Positions 26,249 through 36,281 of a DNA stretch of 64,000 bases are shown one piece after another. The DNA is from Paracoccus sp. C2R09 (lineage in GTDB: Bacteria; Pseudomonadota; Alphaproteobacteria; Rhodobacterales; Rhodobacteraceae): the NCBI RefSeq assembly GCF_018860625.1, contig NZ_JAHKQB010000014.1, forward strand, positions 248,001-312,000. Reading direction: 5' to 3'. Position 1 is the stretch's first letter. Each line of letters opens with the position of its first letter. The position numbers and the translations under genes are program-made. The notes under the pieces are model-generated. The model was not told the DNA's origin, made no database searches, and saw nothing but the letters and a program-made list of their open reading frames with translations.

Positions 26249-26848
26249 ATGGCTTTCACGCTTCCCGATCTTCCCTATGCACATGATGCGCTTGCAGCAG
26301 GCGGCATGTCCAAGGAAACGCTGGAATTCCACCACGACAAGCACCACAACGCCTATGTCACCAAGCTGAACGAGCTGGTCGCCGGGACCGAGTGGGAAGG
26401 CAAGTCGCTGGAAGACATCGTCAAGGGCACCTACCAGGCCGACGCGGTCGCCCAGAACGGCATCTTCAACAATGCCAGCCAGCACTGGAACCACAGCCAG
26501 TTCTGGGAAATGATGGGCCCCAATCCCGGCCCGATGCCGGCGAACCTGGAATCGGCCATCGTCGAGAGCTTCGGCTCGGTCGACGAGTTCAAGAAGAAAT
26601 TCACCGAGAACGGCGTCGGCCAGTTCGGTTCGGGCTGGGTCTGGCTGGTCAAGAACAGCGATGGCAGCCTCGAGGTGACCAAGACCGAGAACGGCGTCAA
26701 CCCGCTCTGCTTCGGTCAGACCGCGCTCTTGGGCTGCGACGTGTGGGAACACAGCTACTACATCGATTTCCGCAACGCGCGTCCGAACTACCTGTCGAAC
26801 TTCCTCGAGAAGCTGGTGAACTGGGACAACGTGGCCTCGCGCCTCTGA
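26249..26848 (+). CDS. sodB: Superoxide dismutase, Fe/Mn family
   Basis: 199 residues. Metal ligands are His in FHHDKHHNAYV, His in QHWNHSQFW, and Asp/His in CDVWEHSYYIDF. The NNASQHWNHS context and the position of the outer-sphere Gln favour an iron or cambialistic enzyme over strict Mn. Preceded by a strong site (aaaggacaag). It lies 91 bases behind soxG, whose enzyme makes H2O2; this may be chance, because sodB has its own terminator and room for its own promoter. Confidence 0.95.
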   Translation: MAFTLPDLPYAHDALAAGGMSKETLEFHHDKHHNAYVTKLNELVAGTEWEGKSLEDIVKGTYQADAVAQNGIFNNASQHWNHSQFWEMMGPNPGPMPANLESAIVESFGSVDEFKKKFTENGVGQFGSGWVWLVKNSDGSLEVTKTENGVNPLCFGQTALLGCDVWEHSYYIDFRNARPNYLSNFLEKLVNWDNVASRL

Positions 26849-26868
26849 TCCGCACCGTCTTGTCCGTG

Positions 26869-26897
26869 AAGGCCCGTCGCATTGCGGCGGGCCTTTT
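26869..26897 (+). terminator. Rho-independent terminator of sodB
   Basis: Twelve-bp stem (AAGGCCCGTCGC with GCGGCGGGCCTT, one G-U) and a three-base loop followed by TT, 20 bases after the sodB stop. Confidence 0.88.
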
Positions 26898-27002
26898 GCG
26901 ATTGCAGGACCGTGAATGCGCGAAGGCCCGTCCGGCATTGGCTTTTCCGGCCATCGCGGTATATGACCGGACGGACTGCCCACAGATCGGATGATTGCCG
27001 CC

Positions 27003-27671
27003 ATGGCCAACCAGAACGACAGCTTCATCGACGAAGTCACGGACGAACTGCGTCGCGACCGCCTCTATGGGGCGTTCCGCCGTTTCGGCTGGATCGGCGC
27101 CGTGGTGATCCTGGCGATCGTGGGCGGGGCAAGCTGGCGCGAATACAGCAACAGCCGCGACCGCGCATCGGCGCAGGCCTTCGGCGATGCCGTGCTGGCG
27201 GCCGAGGATGGCGGCGCGGCCGGCATCGCGGATGTGGACCCCCAGGGTTCCAGCGTGCGCGCGGCCCTGACCGAGCTTCTGGCCGCCGGCGCCTACATGG
27301 CCGAGGGTGACGATGCCGCATCCGTCGCGGCCCTGTCCGAGGCCGCCGAGATCGCCCCCGAGGGCGACGTCCTGCGCGAGCTGGCGCAGTTGAAGCGCGT
27401 GATCGCTGCCGGTTCCGCGATGGATGCATCCGAACGCGACCAGATCCTGACGCGCCTGTCGCGCGCGGGCGCCCCGTTCGAGCTGCTGGCCCTGGAACAG
27501 AAGGCCGTCGCCCTGATCGATGCGGGACGGCGCGAGGATGCGATCACGCTGATCCGCCAGATCCAGCAGAAGAATGGCCTGAGCCAGGCCTTGCGCAACC
27601 GCCTGTCCGAGATGATGATCGCCCTTGGTGCGGACCCCGCGCCGAATGGCGACATGGCCTCGGGCGGCTAA
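27003..27671 (+). CDS. YfgM-like membrane-anchored TPR protein
   Basis: 222 residues: a short cytoplasmic start (DSFIDEVTDELRRDRLYG), one transmembrane helix at about residues 33-47 (WIGAVVILAIVGG) and a periplasmic helical repeat domain. This topology and the position directly before bamB and der match YfgM (ancillary SecYEG/PpiD factor) of the yfgM-bamB-der order in many proteobacteria. An in-frame ATG at 26991 would add four residues. Confidence 0.85.
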   Translation: MANQNDSFIDEVTDELRRDRLYGAFRRFGWIGAVVILAIVGGASWREYSNSRDRASAQAFGDAVLAAEDGGAAGIADVDPQGSSVRAALTELLAAGAYMAEGDDAASVAALSEAAEIAPEGDVLRELAQLKRVIAAGSAMDASERDQILTRLSRAGAPFELLALEQKAVALIDAGRREDAITLIRQIQQKNGLSQALRNRLSEMMIALGADPAPNGDMASGG

Positions 27672-27716
27672 GGACGGGCCCTTGGGCATCAGGAACGGAC
27701 GAGGGAGATACGGGGA

Positions 27717-29039
27717 ATGACCGCGACCTTGCGATTGACGCTGGCGATTGCCACGGCCATCGGGCTTGCAGGCTGCGACCGCGACGAAAAGCTGCCGGGC
27801 CAGCGGCTCGATCCGCTTGCGGTCACCTCGCCCGACGGGCCGGGATACGAAGGCGCGCCCGGCGTCAGCAGCACCGCGCTGTCGCTGCCCGCGATTTCCG
27901 GCAATGCCGAATGGACGCAGCGTGGCGGCAACGCGGCCCATGCGCCCGTTCACGCGGCCATCGGGCAGGGCACCAGCCGCATCTGGTCGGCATCGATCGG
28001 GCAGGGCGCATCGAAAAGCCACCGCATCACCGCCGATCCGGTCGTCGCGGGTGGTCTGGCCTTCACGCTGGATGCGCAGGCCCGGGTGACCGCCACGACC
28101 CTGAATGGCGGCCGGGCCTGGTCCACCGACATCACGCCCGTGCAGGAAAACCCCGCCAGCGCGTCGGGCGGCGGGCTTGCCTATGAGGGCGGGCGCATCT
28201 TCGCGACCACGGGCTTTGGCGAACTGGTCGCACTGGATGCCATCAGCGGCGCGGTGCTTTGGCGCCAGCGCGTGGACAATGCCATCAGCGGCGGTCCCGC
28301 GGTTCGGGACGGCATGGTCTATGTCGCCTCGCGCAACAGCGTGGGCTGGGCCGTGCGCGCCAGCGACGGTCGCGTGATGTGGCAGACCTCGGGGTCGCCC
28401 TCGACCTCGGGGGTGATGGGCGTGTCGACGCCCGCCGTGTCGGGCGGAACGGTCGTCTTCCCCTTCGCCTCGGGGCAGCTGGTGGCGGTGGACGCGACCA
28501 GCGGGCTGACGAACTGGACCGCGCAGATCGCGGGCCAGCGCGCGGGCCGCAGCATCGGATATATCCGCGACGTGACCGGCGATCCGGTCATCGCGGGCGG
28601 GCGCGTTTATGGCGGCACGTCCTCGGGGCGGATCGACGCGGTCGACATGGCCAGCGGGATGCGCGACTGGGATGCCGATGACGGCGCATCCGGCCCGGTG
28701 GTCGTCGCCGGCGGTTCGGTCTTCGCGGTCAACGACCAGGCCGAGCTGATCCGCCTGGACGCTGCGACCGGCGGCGTCATCTGGCGCCAGCCCATGCCCT
28801 ATTTCACCACCGAGCGTGTTCGCCGCCAGTCCGGCATCCACGCCCATTACGGCCCCGTCCTTGCAGGCGGTCGGCTGTTCGTCGCCTCTTCGGACGGCGT
28901 GCTGCGGATCTTCGATCCGGCGTCCGGCGCGCTGACGGGGCAGGCTGAAATTCCCGGCGGCGCCGCCTCTGCTCCTGTCGTCGCCGGACAGACCCTTTAT
29001 GTCGTCGGACGCGACGGCCAGTTGCACGCATACAGATGA
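27717..29039 (+). CDS. bamB: Outer membrane assembly lipoprotein BamB-like (PQQ beta-propeller)
   Basis: 440-residue lipoprotein: signal sequence ending IGLAGC, with the lipidated cysteine at residue 20. The rest is an eight-blade propeller of PQQ-like repeats with recurrent AXDXXTG-type turns ([36 protein letters not shown]). As part of the BAM complex it helps insert outer-membrane proteins. It overlaps der by four bases (ATGA). Confidence 0.92.
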   Translation: MTATLRLTLAIATAIGLAGCDRDEKLPGQRLDPLAVTSPDGPGYEGAPGVSSTALSLPAISGNAEWTQRGGNAAHAPVHAAIGQGTSRIWSASIGQGASKSHRITADPVVAGGLAFTLDAQARVTATTLNGGRAWSTDITPVQENPASASGGGLAYEGGRIFATTGFGELVALDAISGAVLWRQRVDNAISGGPAVRDGMVYVASRNSVGWAVRASDGRVMWQTSGSPSTSGVMGVSTPAVSGGTVVFPFASGQLVAVDATSGLTNWTAQIAGQRAGRSIGYIRDVTGDPVIAGGRVYGGTSSGRIDAVDMASGMRDWDADDGASGPVVVAGGSVFAVNDQAELIRLDAATGGVIWRQPMPYFTTERVRRQSGIHAHYGPVLAGGRLFVASSDGVLRIFDPASGALTGQAEIPGGAASAPVVAGQTLYVVGRDGQLHAYR

Positions 29040-30517
29040 CCTTCACACTCGCCATCGTCGGCCGCCCCAATGTGGGCAAGTCGACCCTCTTCAACCGTCT
29101 CGTCGGCAAGAAGCTGGCGCTGGTCGACGACCAGCCCGGCGTCACGCGCGACCTCCGCGAAGGCGCGGGCCGCCTTGGCGACCTGCGCTTCGTCGTCATC
29201 GACAGCGCCGGCCTGGAAATGGCCGAGGATGACAGCCTGCAGGGGCGCATGCGCCGCCTGACGGAACGCGCCGTGGACGAGGCCGATATCTGCCTGTTCG
29301 TGGTCGATGCCCGCGCGGGCGTCACCGCGGCGGACGAATATTTCGCCGACATCCTGCGCCGCCGCGCCAAGCACGTCATCGTGGCCGCCAACAAGGCCGA
29401 GGGTCGGGCGGGCGAATCCGGCGCGCTCGAGGCCTATGGCCTCGGCCTGGGCGATCCGCTGCGCATCTCGGCCGAGCATGGCGAGGGGATGGACGATCTC
29501 TATTCCGTGCTGATGCCCCTGGCCGACGAGGTCGAGGCCGCGCGCCCCGCACCCATCGCCGCCGAGACCGACGTGACCCTGTCCGACGAGGATGCCGAGT
29601 CGGGCGAGGGCGAGGAGGATTGGCGCCCGAGCGCCGCGCGCCCCCTGCAGCTTGCCGTGATCGGTCGCCCGAATGCGGGCAAGTCCACGCTGATCAACAA
29701 GATCATCGGCGAGGATCGCCTGCTGACCGGCCCCGAAGCCGGGATCACCCGCGATTCCATCAGCGTCACGACCGAATTCATGGGCACGCCCATGCGGATC
29801 TTCGACACGGCCGGGATGCGCAAGCGTGCCCGCGTCACCGATAAGGTCGAGAAGCTGTCGGTCGCCGACGGTCTGCGCGCCGTCCGCTTTGCCGAGGTCG
29901 TGGTCGTCCTGCTGGACGTGGCCATCCCGTTCGAGCAACAGGATCTTCGCATCGCCGATTTCGCCGAGACCGAGGGCCGCGCCGTGGTCGTCGCCGCGAA
30001 CAAGTGGGATCTGGAGGATGAGAAGCCCGAGAAGCTGAAGGAACTGCGCGAGAGCTTCGAGCGCCTGCTGCCCCAGCTGAAGGGTGCGCCGCTGGTCACC
30101 GTCTCGGCCCGCACGGGCAAGGGTCTGGACCGGCTGCACAATGCCGTCCTGAAGGCGCACGAGGTCTGGAACCGCCGCATCAGCACCGCCAAGCTGAACC
30201 GCTGGCTGGAGGCCATGACCGAGAGCCATCCGCCCCCCGCCCCGGGTGGGCGCCGCATCCGCCTGCGCTACATGACGCAGGTCAAGACGCGTCCGCCGGC
30301 CTTCATCGTGAAATCGACCCATACCGATCAGATCCCCGACAGCTATCAGCGGTATCTGGTGAACGGGCTGCGAATCGATTTCGACATGCCCGGCACGCCG
30401 ATCCGGTTGTTCTTCCGCGATCAGGGTCAGGAAAACCCCTACAAGGCCAAGGCGCAGAAGATCAATCAGTCCGGCGCCCTGTCCAAGCACAAGAACCGTC
30501 AGAAGCCGAAGGGCTGA
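29036..30517 (+). CDS. der: Ribosome biogenesis GTPase Der
   Basis: 493 residues with two tandem GTPase domains: [11 protein letters not shown] at residues 8-18 and [11 protein letters not shown] near residue 207, each with its DxAG switch, plus NKAE/NKWD base-recognition motifs. A C-terminal KH-like domain binds the 50S subunit. Last gene of yfgM-like/bamB/der, and convergent with the following membrane-protein gene with six bases between. Confidence 0.97.
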   Translation: MTFTLAIVGRPNVGKSTLFNRLVGKKLALVDDQPGVTRDLREGAGRLGDLRFVVIDSAGLEMAEDDSLQGRMRRLTERAVDEADICLFVVDARAGVTAADEYFADILRRRAKHVIVAANKAEGRAGESGALEAYGLGLGDPLRISAEHGEGMDDLYSVLMPLADEVEAARPAPIAAETDVTLSDEDAESGEGEEDWRPSAARPLQLAVIGRPNAGKSTLINKIIGEDRLLTGPEAGITRDSISVTTEFMGTPMRIFDTAGMRKRARVTDKVEKLSVADGLRAVRFAEVVVVLLDVAIPFEQQDLRIADFAETEGRAVVVAANKWDLEDEKPEKLKELRESFERLLPQLKGAPLVTVSARTGKGLDRLHNAVLKAHEVWNRRISTAKLNRWLEAMTESHPPPAPGGRRIRLRYMTQVKTRPPAFIVKSTHTDQIPDSYQRYLVNGLRIDFDMPGTPIRLFFRDQGQENPYKAKAQKINQSGALSKHKNRQKPKG

Positions 30518-30523
30518 GGTCCT

Positions 30524-31309
30524 TCAGCTTGCCGCGCGGATCAGCACGGCCGCCATCCCGGAAATCCCCAGGATGGCGGCCAGCGCGATCACCGGGTCGC
30601 TGCCCATGGCCGTGACGGCCACCGCGCAGAAGGCGCAGATCAGCGCCATGGAATATCCGATGCTGGGACCGATCCAGATCTGCGCCGCCATGCCGATCGC
30701 GGTGCCGGGCAGGATCGCCAATGCGGCGATGGCCTGGGTCTGAAGGTTGTAGATGTCGGTCAGGCTGCCCGCCAGCGTGGCTGAGAACAGCGCCGTGGCC
30801 CATCCGGCCAGGAACCCCACCGCGGGTCTCTGGCGGCCCGCCGCGCGCCTTGCGGCCCAGATCGCCAAAAGCATCCCGATGCCCGTGCCCAGCAGCAATC
30901 CTTCGCGGTCGTTCGGAAACAGCCATGGCGAAATGGCCAGCGCGATCAGTGCAGCGGCCAGCTGCGGCCAGATCCGGCTGCGCCCGTTGCGCAGTTCGCG
31001 TCGGTCCGTGGGGTCCAGCCACTGGCCCAGCACATCCGCGCCGATGGCGAACCAGACCAGCAGCAGCAGCGCCCACATCAGCACGTTGGCCGGGTCCAGG
31101 TACAGAAGCGGGATGGCCATCCCCTCGGCCAGTTCGGGCGCCCCGCTGGTCGGCATGTTCGACGTGACGTTGTAGGGGGTCAGGATCGCGGGCCCGGACA
31201 GCATGGGCGGCGTGAAGACCGGCGGATGGGTCCGCCAGGAAAAGACGATGCCGCCGATCACGAAGATCAGGGCGGCAAGCGTCTGTATGATCACACCGGT
31301 CAACTTCAT
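30524..31309 (-). CDS. Polytopic membrane protein of unknown function
   Basis: 261 residues, about seven hydrophobic segments, the first at residues 4-24. No catalytic motif or known family signature that I recognise. The loop after the first helix (about residues 25-60) is long, proline-rich and probably periplasmic. The ATG at 31309 puts the first helix right at the N-terminus. It lies 52 bases after serS on the same strand and may be its downstream partner by read-through only. Confidence 0.75.
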   Translation of the reverse strand: MKLTGVIIQTLAALIFVIGGIVFSWRTHPPVFTPPMLSGPAILTPYNVTSNMPTSGAPELAEGMAIPLLYLDPANVLMWALLLLVWFAIGADVLGQWLDPTDRRELRNGRSRIWPQLAAALIALAISPWLFPNDREGLLLGTGIGMLLAIWAARRAAGRQRPAVGFLAGWATALFSATLAGSLTDIYNLQTQAIAALAILPGTAIGMAAQIWIGPSIGYSMALICAFCAVAVTAMGSDPVIALAAILGISGMAAVLIRAAS

Positions 31310-31361
31310 CCCGGCCAACGCGCAACCGCGAACCCGGTTGCACGGGGAACGCAAATGTCGG

Positions 31362-32654
31362 TCAGACCAGCTGACCTTCCGCGCTCAGGGTTTTGCGACC
31401 GCCCAGATAGGGCCACAGAACCTCGGGCAGGGCGACCGAACCGTCCGCCTGCTGGCCATTTTCCAGCACCGCGATCAGGGTGCGCCCCACCGCCAGGCCC
31501 GAACCGTTCAGCGTGTGGACGAATTCGGGCTTGCCGCCGCCCTCGGGGCGATAGCGGGCATTCATCCGCCGCGCCTGGTAATCGCCGCAATAGCTGACGC
31601 TGGAAATCTCGCGATAGCGGTCCTGACCGGGCAGCCAGACCTCCATGTCATAGGTGACGCGGGCGCCCGCGCCCATGTCGCCCGCGCAGAGGATCATCGT
31701 GCGATAGGGCAGGCCCAGCTTCTCCAGCACCGTCTCGGCGCAGCGGGTCATGCGCTCGTGTTCGGCCATGCCGCTCTCGGCATCGGTGATCGAGACCATC
31801 TCGACCTTCTCGAACTGATGCTGGCGCAGCATGCCGCTGGTGTCGCGGCCCGCGCTGCCGGCCTCGGAACGGAAGCACTGGCTGTGGGCGACCAGGCGGC
31901 GGGGCAGGGTGGCATGTTCGACCAGATCGCCATGCACGGTATTCGTCAGCGTGACCTCGGCCGTGGGGATCAGCCAGTAACCTTCGCGGGTCTTGTAGCT
32001 GTCCTCGCCGAATTTCGGCAGCTGGCCGGTGCCGGTCATCATGTCTTCCAGGACCAGGACCGGGGTCCAGGTTTCCTGCAGGCCGTGTGCATCGACATGC
32101 AGGTCGATCATGAACTGCGCCAGCGCGCGGTGGATGCGCGCGACCGCGCCCCTGAGCACGACGAAGCGGCTGCCCGACAGCTTGGCGCCGGTCTCGAAAT
32201 CCATGCCGGGGACGACGCCCGCGATCTCGTAATGCTCTCGCGGCTTGAAGTCGAAGACCTGCGGATTGCCCCAACGGCGCAGCTCGACATTGTCGTCCTC
32301 GTCCTCGCCGTCGGGGACCATGTCCAGCGGCAGGTTGGGGATCCCCATCAGCAGGTCGCGCAAGCGGGCGTCCAGCTCGTCCGCCTCGGCCTGCATCCGC
32401 GCGATATCGGCCTTCTTCTCGCCCACCAGGGCACGAAGGCGCTGGAATTCCTCCTCGTCGCCGCGTGCCTTGGCGGCGCCGACTTCCTTGCTGGCCTTGT
32501 TCTGTTCGGCCTGCGCGGTCTCGGCGGCGCTGATGCAGGCGCGGCGTTCGGAATCCAGCGACAGGATCTGGTTGCTCAGCCCGCTGAGGCCGCGCCGGTT
32601 CAGTGCGCGCTCGAAGGCTTCGGGATTTTCACGGATGGCCCGGATATCATGCAT
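31362..32654 (-). CDS. serS: Seryl-tRNA synthetase
   Basis: Class II synthetase, 430 residues. An N-terminal coiled-coil arm (residues about 30-105) precedes the catalytic core, with motif 2 in [20 protein letters not shown] and motif 3 in [14 protein letters not shown]. Full length with the normal [11 protein letters not shown] start. Confidence 0.97.
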   Translation of the reverse strand: MHDIRAIRENPEAFERALNRRGLSGLSNQILSLDSERRACISAAETAQAEQNKASKEVGAAKARGDEEEFQRLRALVGEKKADIARMQAEADELDARLRDLLMGIPNLPLDMVPDGEDEDDNVELRRWGNPQVFDFKPREHYEIAGVVPGMDFETGAKLSGSRFVVLRGAVARIHRALAQFMIDLHVDAHGLQETWTPVLVLEDMMTGTGQLPKFGEDSYKTREGYWLIPTAEVTLTNTVHGDLVEHATLPRRLVAHSQCFRSEAGSAGRDTSGMLRQHQFEKVEMVSITDAESGMAEHERMTRCAETVLEKLGLPYRTMILCAGDMGAGARVTYDMEVWLPGQDRYREISSVSYCGDYQARRMNARYRPEGGGKPEFVHTLNGSGLAVGRTLIAVLENGQQADGSVALPEVLWPYLGGRKTLSAEGQLV

Positions 32655-32721
32655 GGCGTCGATCCTGTCGCTTGGGAACGTCGCATGCCTAACCCATGGC
32701 CGCGCGGGACAAAAGCCCGCT

Positions 32722-33081
32722 TCAGCTGTCGGGGGCGCAGAACAGCTTGTACATCAGGCCCACGACCTCGGCCGCGCGGGGATCGGCGACCGAATAGTAG
32801 CGCGCCTTGCCGTCGCGTCGGCATTCGACCAGCCCCTCGGCGCGCAGCCGGGCCAGTTGCTGGCTGACCGCGGCCTGTCGCAGTCCCAGCAGATGCTCGA
32901 GTTCGCTGACGGTACGTTCGCCGGCCGACAGATGGCACAGGATCATCATCCGGCCTTCATGCGCCAGCGCCTTCATGAAGGCGCTGGCCTCGCCCGCGCG
33001 GCGGATCATCTCGGATTGGGTCATGCCCGTGACAGCACGGGCCTCGCGTTGTCGTTCTGACATCTCCGTGATCTGGTTCAT
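32722..33081 (-). CDS. ArsR-family repressor, SqrR/BigR-like
   Basis: 119-residue winged-helix regulator. The HTH is [22 protein letters not shown]. Two cysteines, in MMILCHL and LYKLFCAP-type context (MYKLFCAP), sit where the two thiol sensors of SqrR and BigR sit; those proteins release DNA when the thiols form a polysulfide bridge. This makes reactive sulfur the likeliest signal. It lies 14 bases after the SoxS-like gene, on the same strand. The ATG at 33081 follows aagggggaagac. Metal-sensing motifs (ELCVC) of classical ArsR are absent. Confidence 0.85.
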   Translation of the reverse strand: MNQITEMSERQREARAVTGMTQSEMIRRAGEASAFMKALAHEGRMMILCHLSAGERTVSELEHLLGLRQAAVSQQLARLRAEGLVECRRDGKARYYSVADPRAAEVVGLMYKLFCAPDS

Positions 33082-33095
33082 GTCGTCTTCCCCCT

Positions 33096-33470
33096 TCAAT
33101 ATGCCGCGCCGCTGCGGCTCAGCGCCGAACTCAGGCGCTCGTGAAATGTCGCGGCGTCGGAATATCCCTCGAACCGAGCGATCTCGACCCCGCCCTGCAG
33201 GATCAGGAAGCTCGGCGTGACGCGCGGCATCCGTCCGATGGCAAGCCCGTCGGGCCATGCGGCATCCATCGGCTGTTCGATCATCGGCGCGACCCGCGCG
33301 GCGGGCGTGCGCCCGTATCCCGGCATGACCTCGCGCCGGAAATCCGCGCTTTCGTGGCAGTCACGCGATGTGATCACCATCAGCTGAAGGCCCGGCGCGG
33401 CGGCTGCGCGCAGGGGGATCCAGCTGACCATCAGGCCGGCAATGACGGCTCGTCTCGATGGCGTCGGCAT
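33096..33470 (-). CDS. SoxS-like exported thioredoxin-fold protein with altered active site
   Basis: 124 residues. Signal peptide at residues 1-25 (RRAVIAGLMVSWIPLRAAAA), then a thioredoxin-like domain. In SoxS of the thiosulfate-oxidation cluster the start of the domain has a CxxC pair followed by a segment ending TPEGRAAP and later FTPTFVL and a GY motif; here the equivalents are RDCHESADF, RTPAARVAP, VTPSFLIL and FEGYSD. So the fold is kept but the second cysteine is replaced by serine (CHES). It is the first gene of a pair with the SqrR-like repressor. Redox function may be altered to single-cysteine chemistry. Confidence 0.75.
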   Translation of the reverse strand: MPTPSRRAVIAGLMVSWIPLRAAAAPGLQLMVITSRDCHESADFRREVMPGYGRTPAARVAPMIEQPMDAAWPDGLAIGRMPRVTPSFLILQGGVEIARFEGYSDAATFHERLSSALSRSGAAY

Positions 33471-33605
33471 GGAAGGCGGCTCCTTTCGGCGATGGGGCAG
33501 TTTACGCCCCGGGGGGTGCGTCTGGCAAGCAAGCTGCGCGGCCTGCAAGCCTTGTCCGCGGGTCTTCGCTGGTCCAGTCTGTCGTGAAACGGATCGGCGG
33601 GGATC

Positions 33606-34574
33606 ATGGATCAGCTTATTCAGCCATTGCTGCAGGGGGACCGGCGGGCCTTGTCGCGCGCGATCACGCTGGTGGAATCGACCCGACCCGACCATCGCGC
33701 ACGGGCCCAGGACCTGCTGGCGGTGCTGCCGCCCGCGCCTGGCAGCCTGCGGATCGGGATGTCGGGCACGCCGGGGGTGGGCAAGTCCACCTTCATCGAG
33801 GCCTTCGGCACCGCCCTGACCGAGGCGGGCCTGCGCGTGGCGGTGCTGGCGGTCGATCCGTCCTCGACCCGGTCGGGCGGCTCGATCCTGGGCGACAAGA
33901 CCCGGATGGAGATGCTGTCGCGCAATCCGCGCGCCTTCATCCGGCCCAGCCCCTCCAGCGCGCAGCTGGGCGGCGTCGCCCGCCGCACCCGCGAGGCGCT
34001 GCGCCTGTGCGAGGCCGCGGGCCACGACATCGTCCTGATCGAGACGGTGGGCGTCGGCCAGTCCGAGACGCTGGTGGCCGAGATGACGGACCTGTTCGTG
34101 CTGCTGCTGGCGCCTGCGGGGGGCGACGAATTGCAGGGCGTCAAGCGCGGCATCATGGAGATGGCCGACCTCGTGCTGGTCAACAAGGCCGATGGCGACC
34201 TGCTGCCGACGGCCCGCCGGACGGTCGCGGATTACGCGGGCGCGCTGCGCCTGCTGCGCAAGCGGCCCCAGGACCCCGAAGGATTCCCCAAGGCGCTGGC
34301 CGTGTCGGCGGCGACCGGTTCGGGCCTGCCCGAGGCATGGGACCAGATGCAGACCCTTGCCAGGTGGCGCAAGGAGGCCGGGCATTTCGACACGAACCGC
34401 GCCCAGCAGGCGCGGCACTGGTTCATGGCCGAACTGCGCGCGGGTCTTCTGGCGCAGCTGGAGACCCCGGATGCGCGCATGCAGGTCGAACGGCTGGGCA
34501 GGCGCGTGGCGGCGGGCGATCTGCCCCCCGGGCAGGCCGCGCATGAGATGCTGGACTGGCTGGGCGAAAGATGA
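33606..34574 (+). CDS. meaB: Methylmalonyl-CoA mutase-associated GTPase MeaB
   Basis: 322-residue G3E-type GTPase chaperone that protects and reloads a B12-dependent mutase. Walker A is GTPGVGKST at about residues 54-62; VDPSSTRSGGSILGDKTRM and ETVGVGQSE are the switch regions of MeaB/ArgK; base recognition is NKAD. No mutase gene is adjacent. Divergent from the SoxS-like gene with a 135-base gap. Confidence 0.95.
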   Translation: MDQLIQPLLQGDRRALSRAITLVESTRPDHRARAQDLLAVLPPAPGSLRIGMSGTPGVGKSTFIEAFGTALTEAGLRVAVLAVDPSSTRSGGSILGDKTRMEMLSRNPRAFIRPSPSSAQLGGVARRTREALRLCEAAGHDIVLIETVGVGQSETLVAEMTDLFVLLLAPAGGDELQGVKRGIMEMADLVLVNKADGDLLPTARRTVADYAGALRLLRKRPQDPEGFPKALAVSAATGSGLPEAWDQMQTLARWRKEAGHFDTNRAQQARHWFMAELRAGLLAQLETPDARMQVERLGRRVAAGDLPPGQAAHEMLDWLGER

Positions 34575-34658
34575 CGCATCGCGAAATGACTGCCCGATTT
34601 GCGGCCCCGTCGTGGTCCGGGCCGTGGCATGATGGGACGCATGACGAAAGGTGTTCCC

Positions 34659-35738
34659 ATGCGCGATGCGACCGATGACACGCTCTATCAGGCGCTTCTG
34701 GCGCGCGATCCGGCCTATGAGGGGCGGGCGCTGGTCGGCGTCACCTCGACCGGGATCTTCTGCCGCCTCACCTGCCCGGCGCGCAAGCCACTGGCCCGGA
34801 ACTGCCGGTGGTTCGCGGATGCGGCCGCGGCGCGGGCGGCCGGGTTCCGCCCCTGCCTGCGCTGCCGCCCCGAGGATCGGCCATTGCCCGCGCTGGTCGA
34901 GGGGCTGCTGGCGCAGCTGCAGGCGCAGCCGGATCGGCGCTGGACCGAAGCCGATCTGGCCGCGATGGGGCATGACCCCTCCACGGTGCGGCGCCAGTTC
35001 CGCACGCATATGGGGCGCAGTTTCCTGCAGATGGCGCGCGAGGTGCGGATGCGGCAGGGTCTGGAACGTATCGCAATCGGGGATGACGTGATCGAGGCAC
35101 AGCTGGAGGCGGGGTTCGACAGCGCATCGGGGTTTCGGGCGGCGTTCAGGCGGCTTTTCGGCCATGCGCCGCAGGATCTGCGGCAGGGGGGCGATCTGTC
35201 GGCGGAATGGCTGGACACGCCGCTTGGGGGCATGATCGCCATCGTGGACGACCGGTCGCTGCACCTGCTGGAATTCGTGGACCGCAAGGCGCTGCCGGCA
35301 GGGCTTCAGCGATTGTCGCGCATGGTGGGCGGACGGATCGGGCTGGGGCGCAGGCCCGTGACCGACCGGGTCGAGGCCGCGCTGCAGGATTTCTTCGCGG
35401 GCCGGGACGGGCGGCTGGACCTGCCGGTGACGCTGCACGGGACAGAATTCCAGCGCCGCGTCTGGACCGCGCTGCGCCAGGTGCCGCCCGGCGAGACGCG
35501 GAGCTATGGCGGGCTGGCTGCCGATATCGGCAGCCCCCGTGCCGTCCGCGCGGTGGCCGCGGCCAATGCCGGGAACCGATTGGCGCTGGTGGTTCCCTGC
35601 CATCGCGTGATAGGAAGCGACGGCAAGCTGACCGGTTATGCAGGCGGTCTGTGGCGCAAGGAGCGGCTCATCGCGCTCGAGGCGTCCTATCGCGATCCGG
35701 GGGCGAATCGGGTTGACGCAGGGCAGTTGCCGCTGTAA
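34659..35738 (+). CDS. ada: Ada: bifunctional DNA methyl-repair protein and transcription activator
   Basis: 359 residues with three parts in order: N-terminal zinc domain (FCRLTCPAR near residue 33, then CLRCRPE) whose cysteine accepts methyl groups from phosphotriesters; an AraC-type HTH region (residues about 90-185); and the O6-alkylguanine transferase domain with active site PCHRV near residue 310. Methylation of the N-domain turns Ada into an activator. The ATG at 34659 has a good site (gaaaggtg); starts at 34632 or 34641 are possible. Confidence 0.94.
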   Translation: MRDATDDTLYQALLARDPAYEGRALVGVTSTGIFCRLTCPARKPLARNCRWFADAAAARAAGFRPCLRCRPEDRPLPALVEGLLAQLQAQPDRRWTEADLAAMGHDPSTVRRQFRTHMGRSFLQMAREVRMRQGLERIAIGDDVIEAQLEAGFDSASGFRAAFRRLFGHAPQDLRQGGDLSAEWLDTPLGGMIAIVDDRSLHLLEFVDRKALPAGLQRLSRMVGGRIGLGRRPVTDRVEAALQDFFAGRDGRLDLPVTLHGTEFQRRVWTALRQVPPGETRSYGGLAADIGSPRAVRAVAAANAGNRLALVVPCHRVIGSDGKLTGYAGGLWRKERLIALEASYRDPGANRVDAGQLPL

Positions 35739-35842
35739 TCACCCGCGAACGGAATTCCGGGCGCTGCCTCGCGGCGCCCTTTCACATTGGGACGGACCCA
35801 CCGCCGGGAACGCCCGCATAGCTGAGACGAAGGAACAACACC

Positions 35843-36145
35843 ATGTCGCGCGTCTGCGAACTGACCGGCAAAGGCCCGATGACAGGCAACAATGTCAGCC
35901 ACGCCAACAACAAGACCCGTCGCCGTTTTCTGCCCAACCTGAACGACGTCACGCTGATGTCGGAAAAGCTGGGCCGCAGCTTCTCGCTGCGCATTTCGGC
36001 AGCCGCCCTGCGTTCGGTCGATCACCGTGGTGGTCTCGACGCCTTCCTGGCGAAAGCCAAGGACACCGAGCTGTCGGATCGTGCGCTGAAGATCAAGCGT
36101 GAGATCGCGAAGTCGACCGAAGGCGCAGCCGCCCTTTCGGCCTGA
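35843..36145 (+). CDS. rpmB: 50S ribosomal protein L28
   Basis: 100 residues with the start [20 protein letters not shown] and the basic stretch [10 protein letters not shown] that are invariant in bacterial L28; the length with a C-terminal extension is usual for alphaproteobacteria. It has its own terminator at 36189 and a strong ribosome site (gaaggaac). Confidence 0.97.
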   Translation: MSRVCELTGKGPMTGNNVSHANNKTRRRFLPNLNDVTLMSEKLGRSFSLRISAAALRSVDHRGGLDAFLAKAKDTELSDRALKIKREIAKSTEGAAALSA

Positions 36146-36188
36146 GGTTCCGGCGGCAGGGTGGTCCTGCCGACAGACCTGACGGATT

Positions 36189-36210
36189 GCCCCGCCACCG
36201 GCGGGGCTTT
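36189..36210 (+). terminator. Rho-independent terminator of rpmB
   Basis: Eight-bp stem GCCCCGCC/GGCGGGGC, three-base loop, followed by TTT; 43 bases after the stop. Confidence 0.85.
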
Positions 36211-36281
36211 CGCATTTCGGCCTGCGACGGATCGTCTTTTGCCTGCTGACCTGCCCGGTTGCCGCTGCTAGGGTCCGCCGC

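Noticed and set aside
26697-29027. 776-residue open frame antisense to the YfgM-like and bamB genes
   Set aside because: Shadow frame with repetitive His/Arg/Gly composition and no recognisable domain.
33096-35603. 835-residue open frame on the minus strand through meaB and ada
   Set aside because: Only its last 124 codons (the SoxS-like protein) are real; the rest is antisense to two well-identified genes and is low-complexity Arg/Gln/His-rich, as expected for a shadow frame in high-GC DNA.
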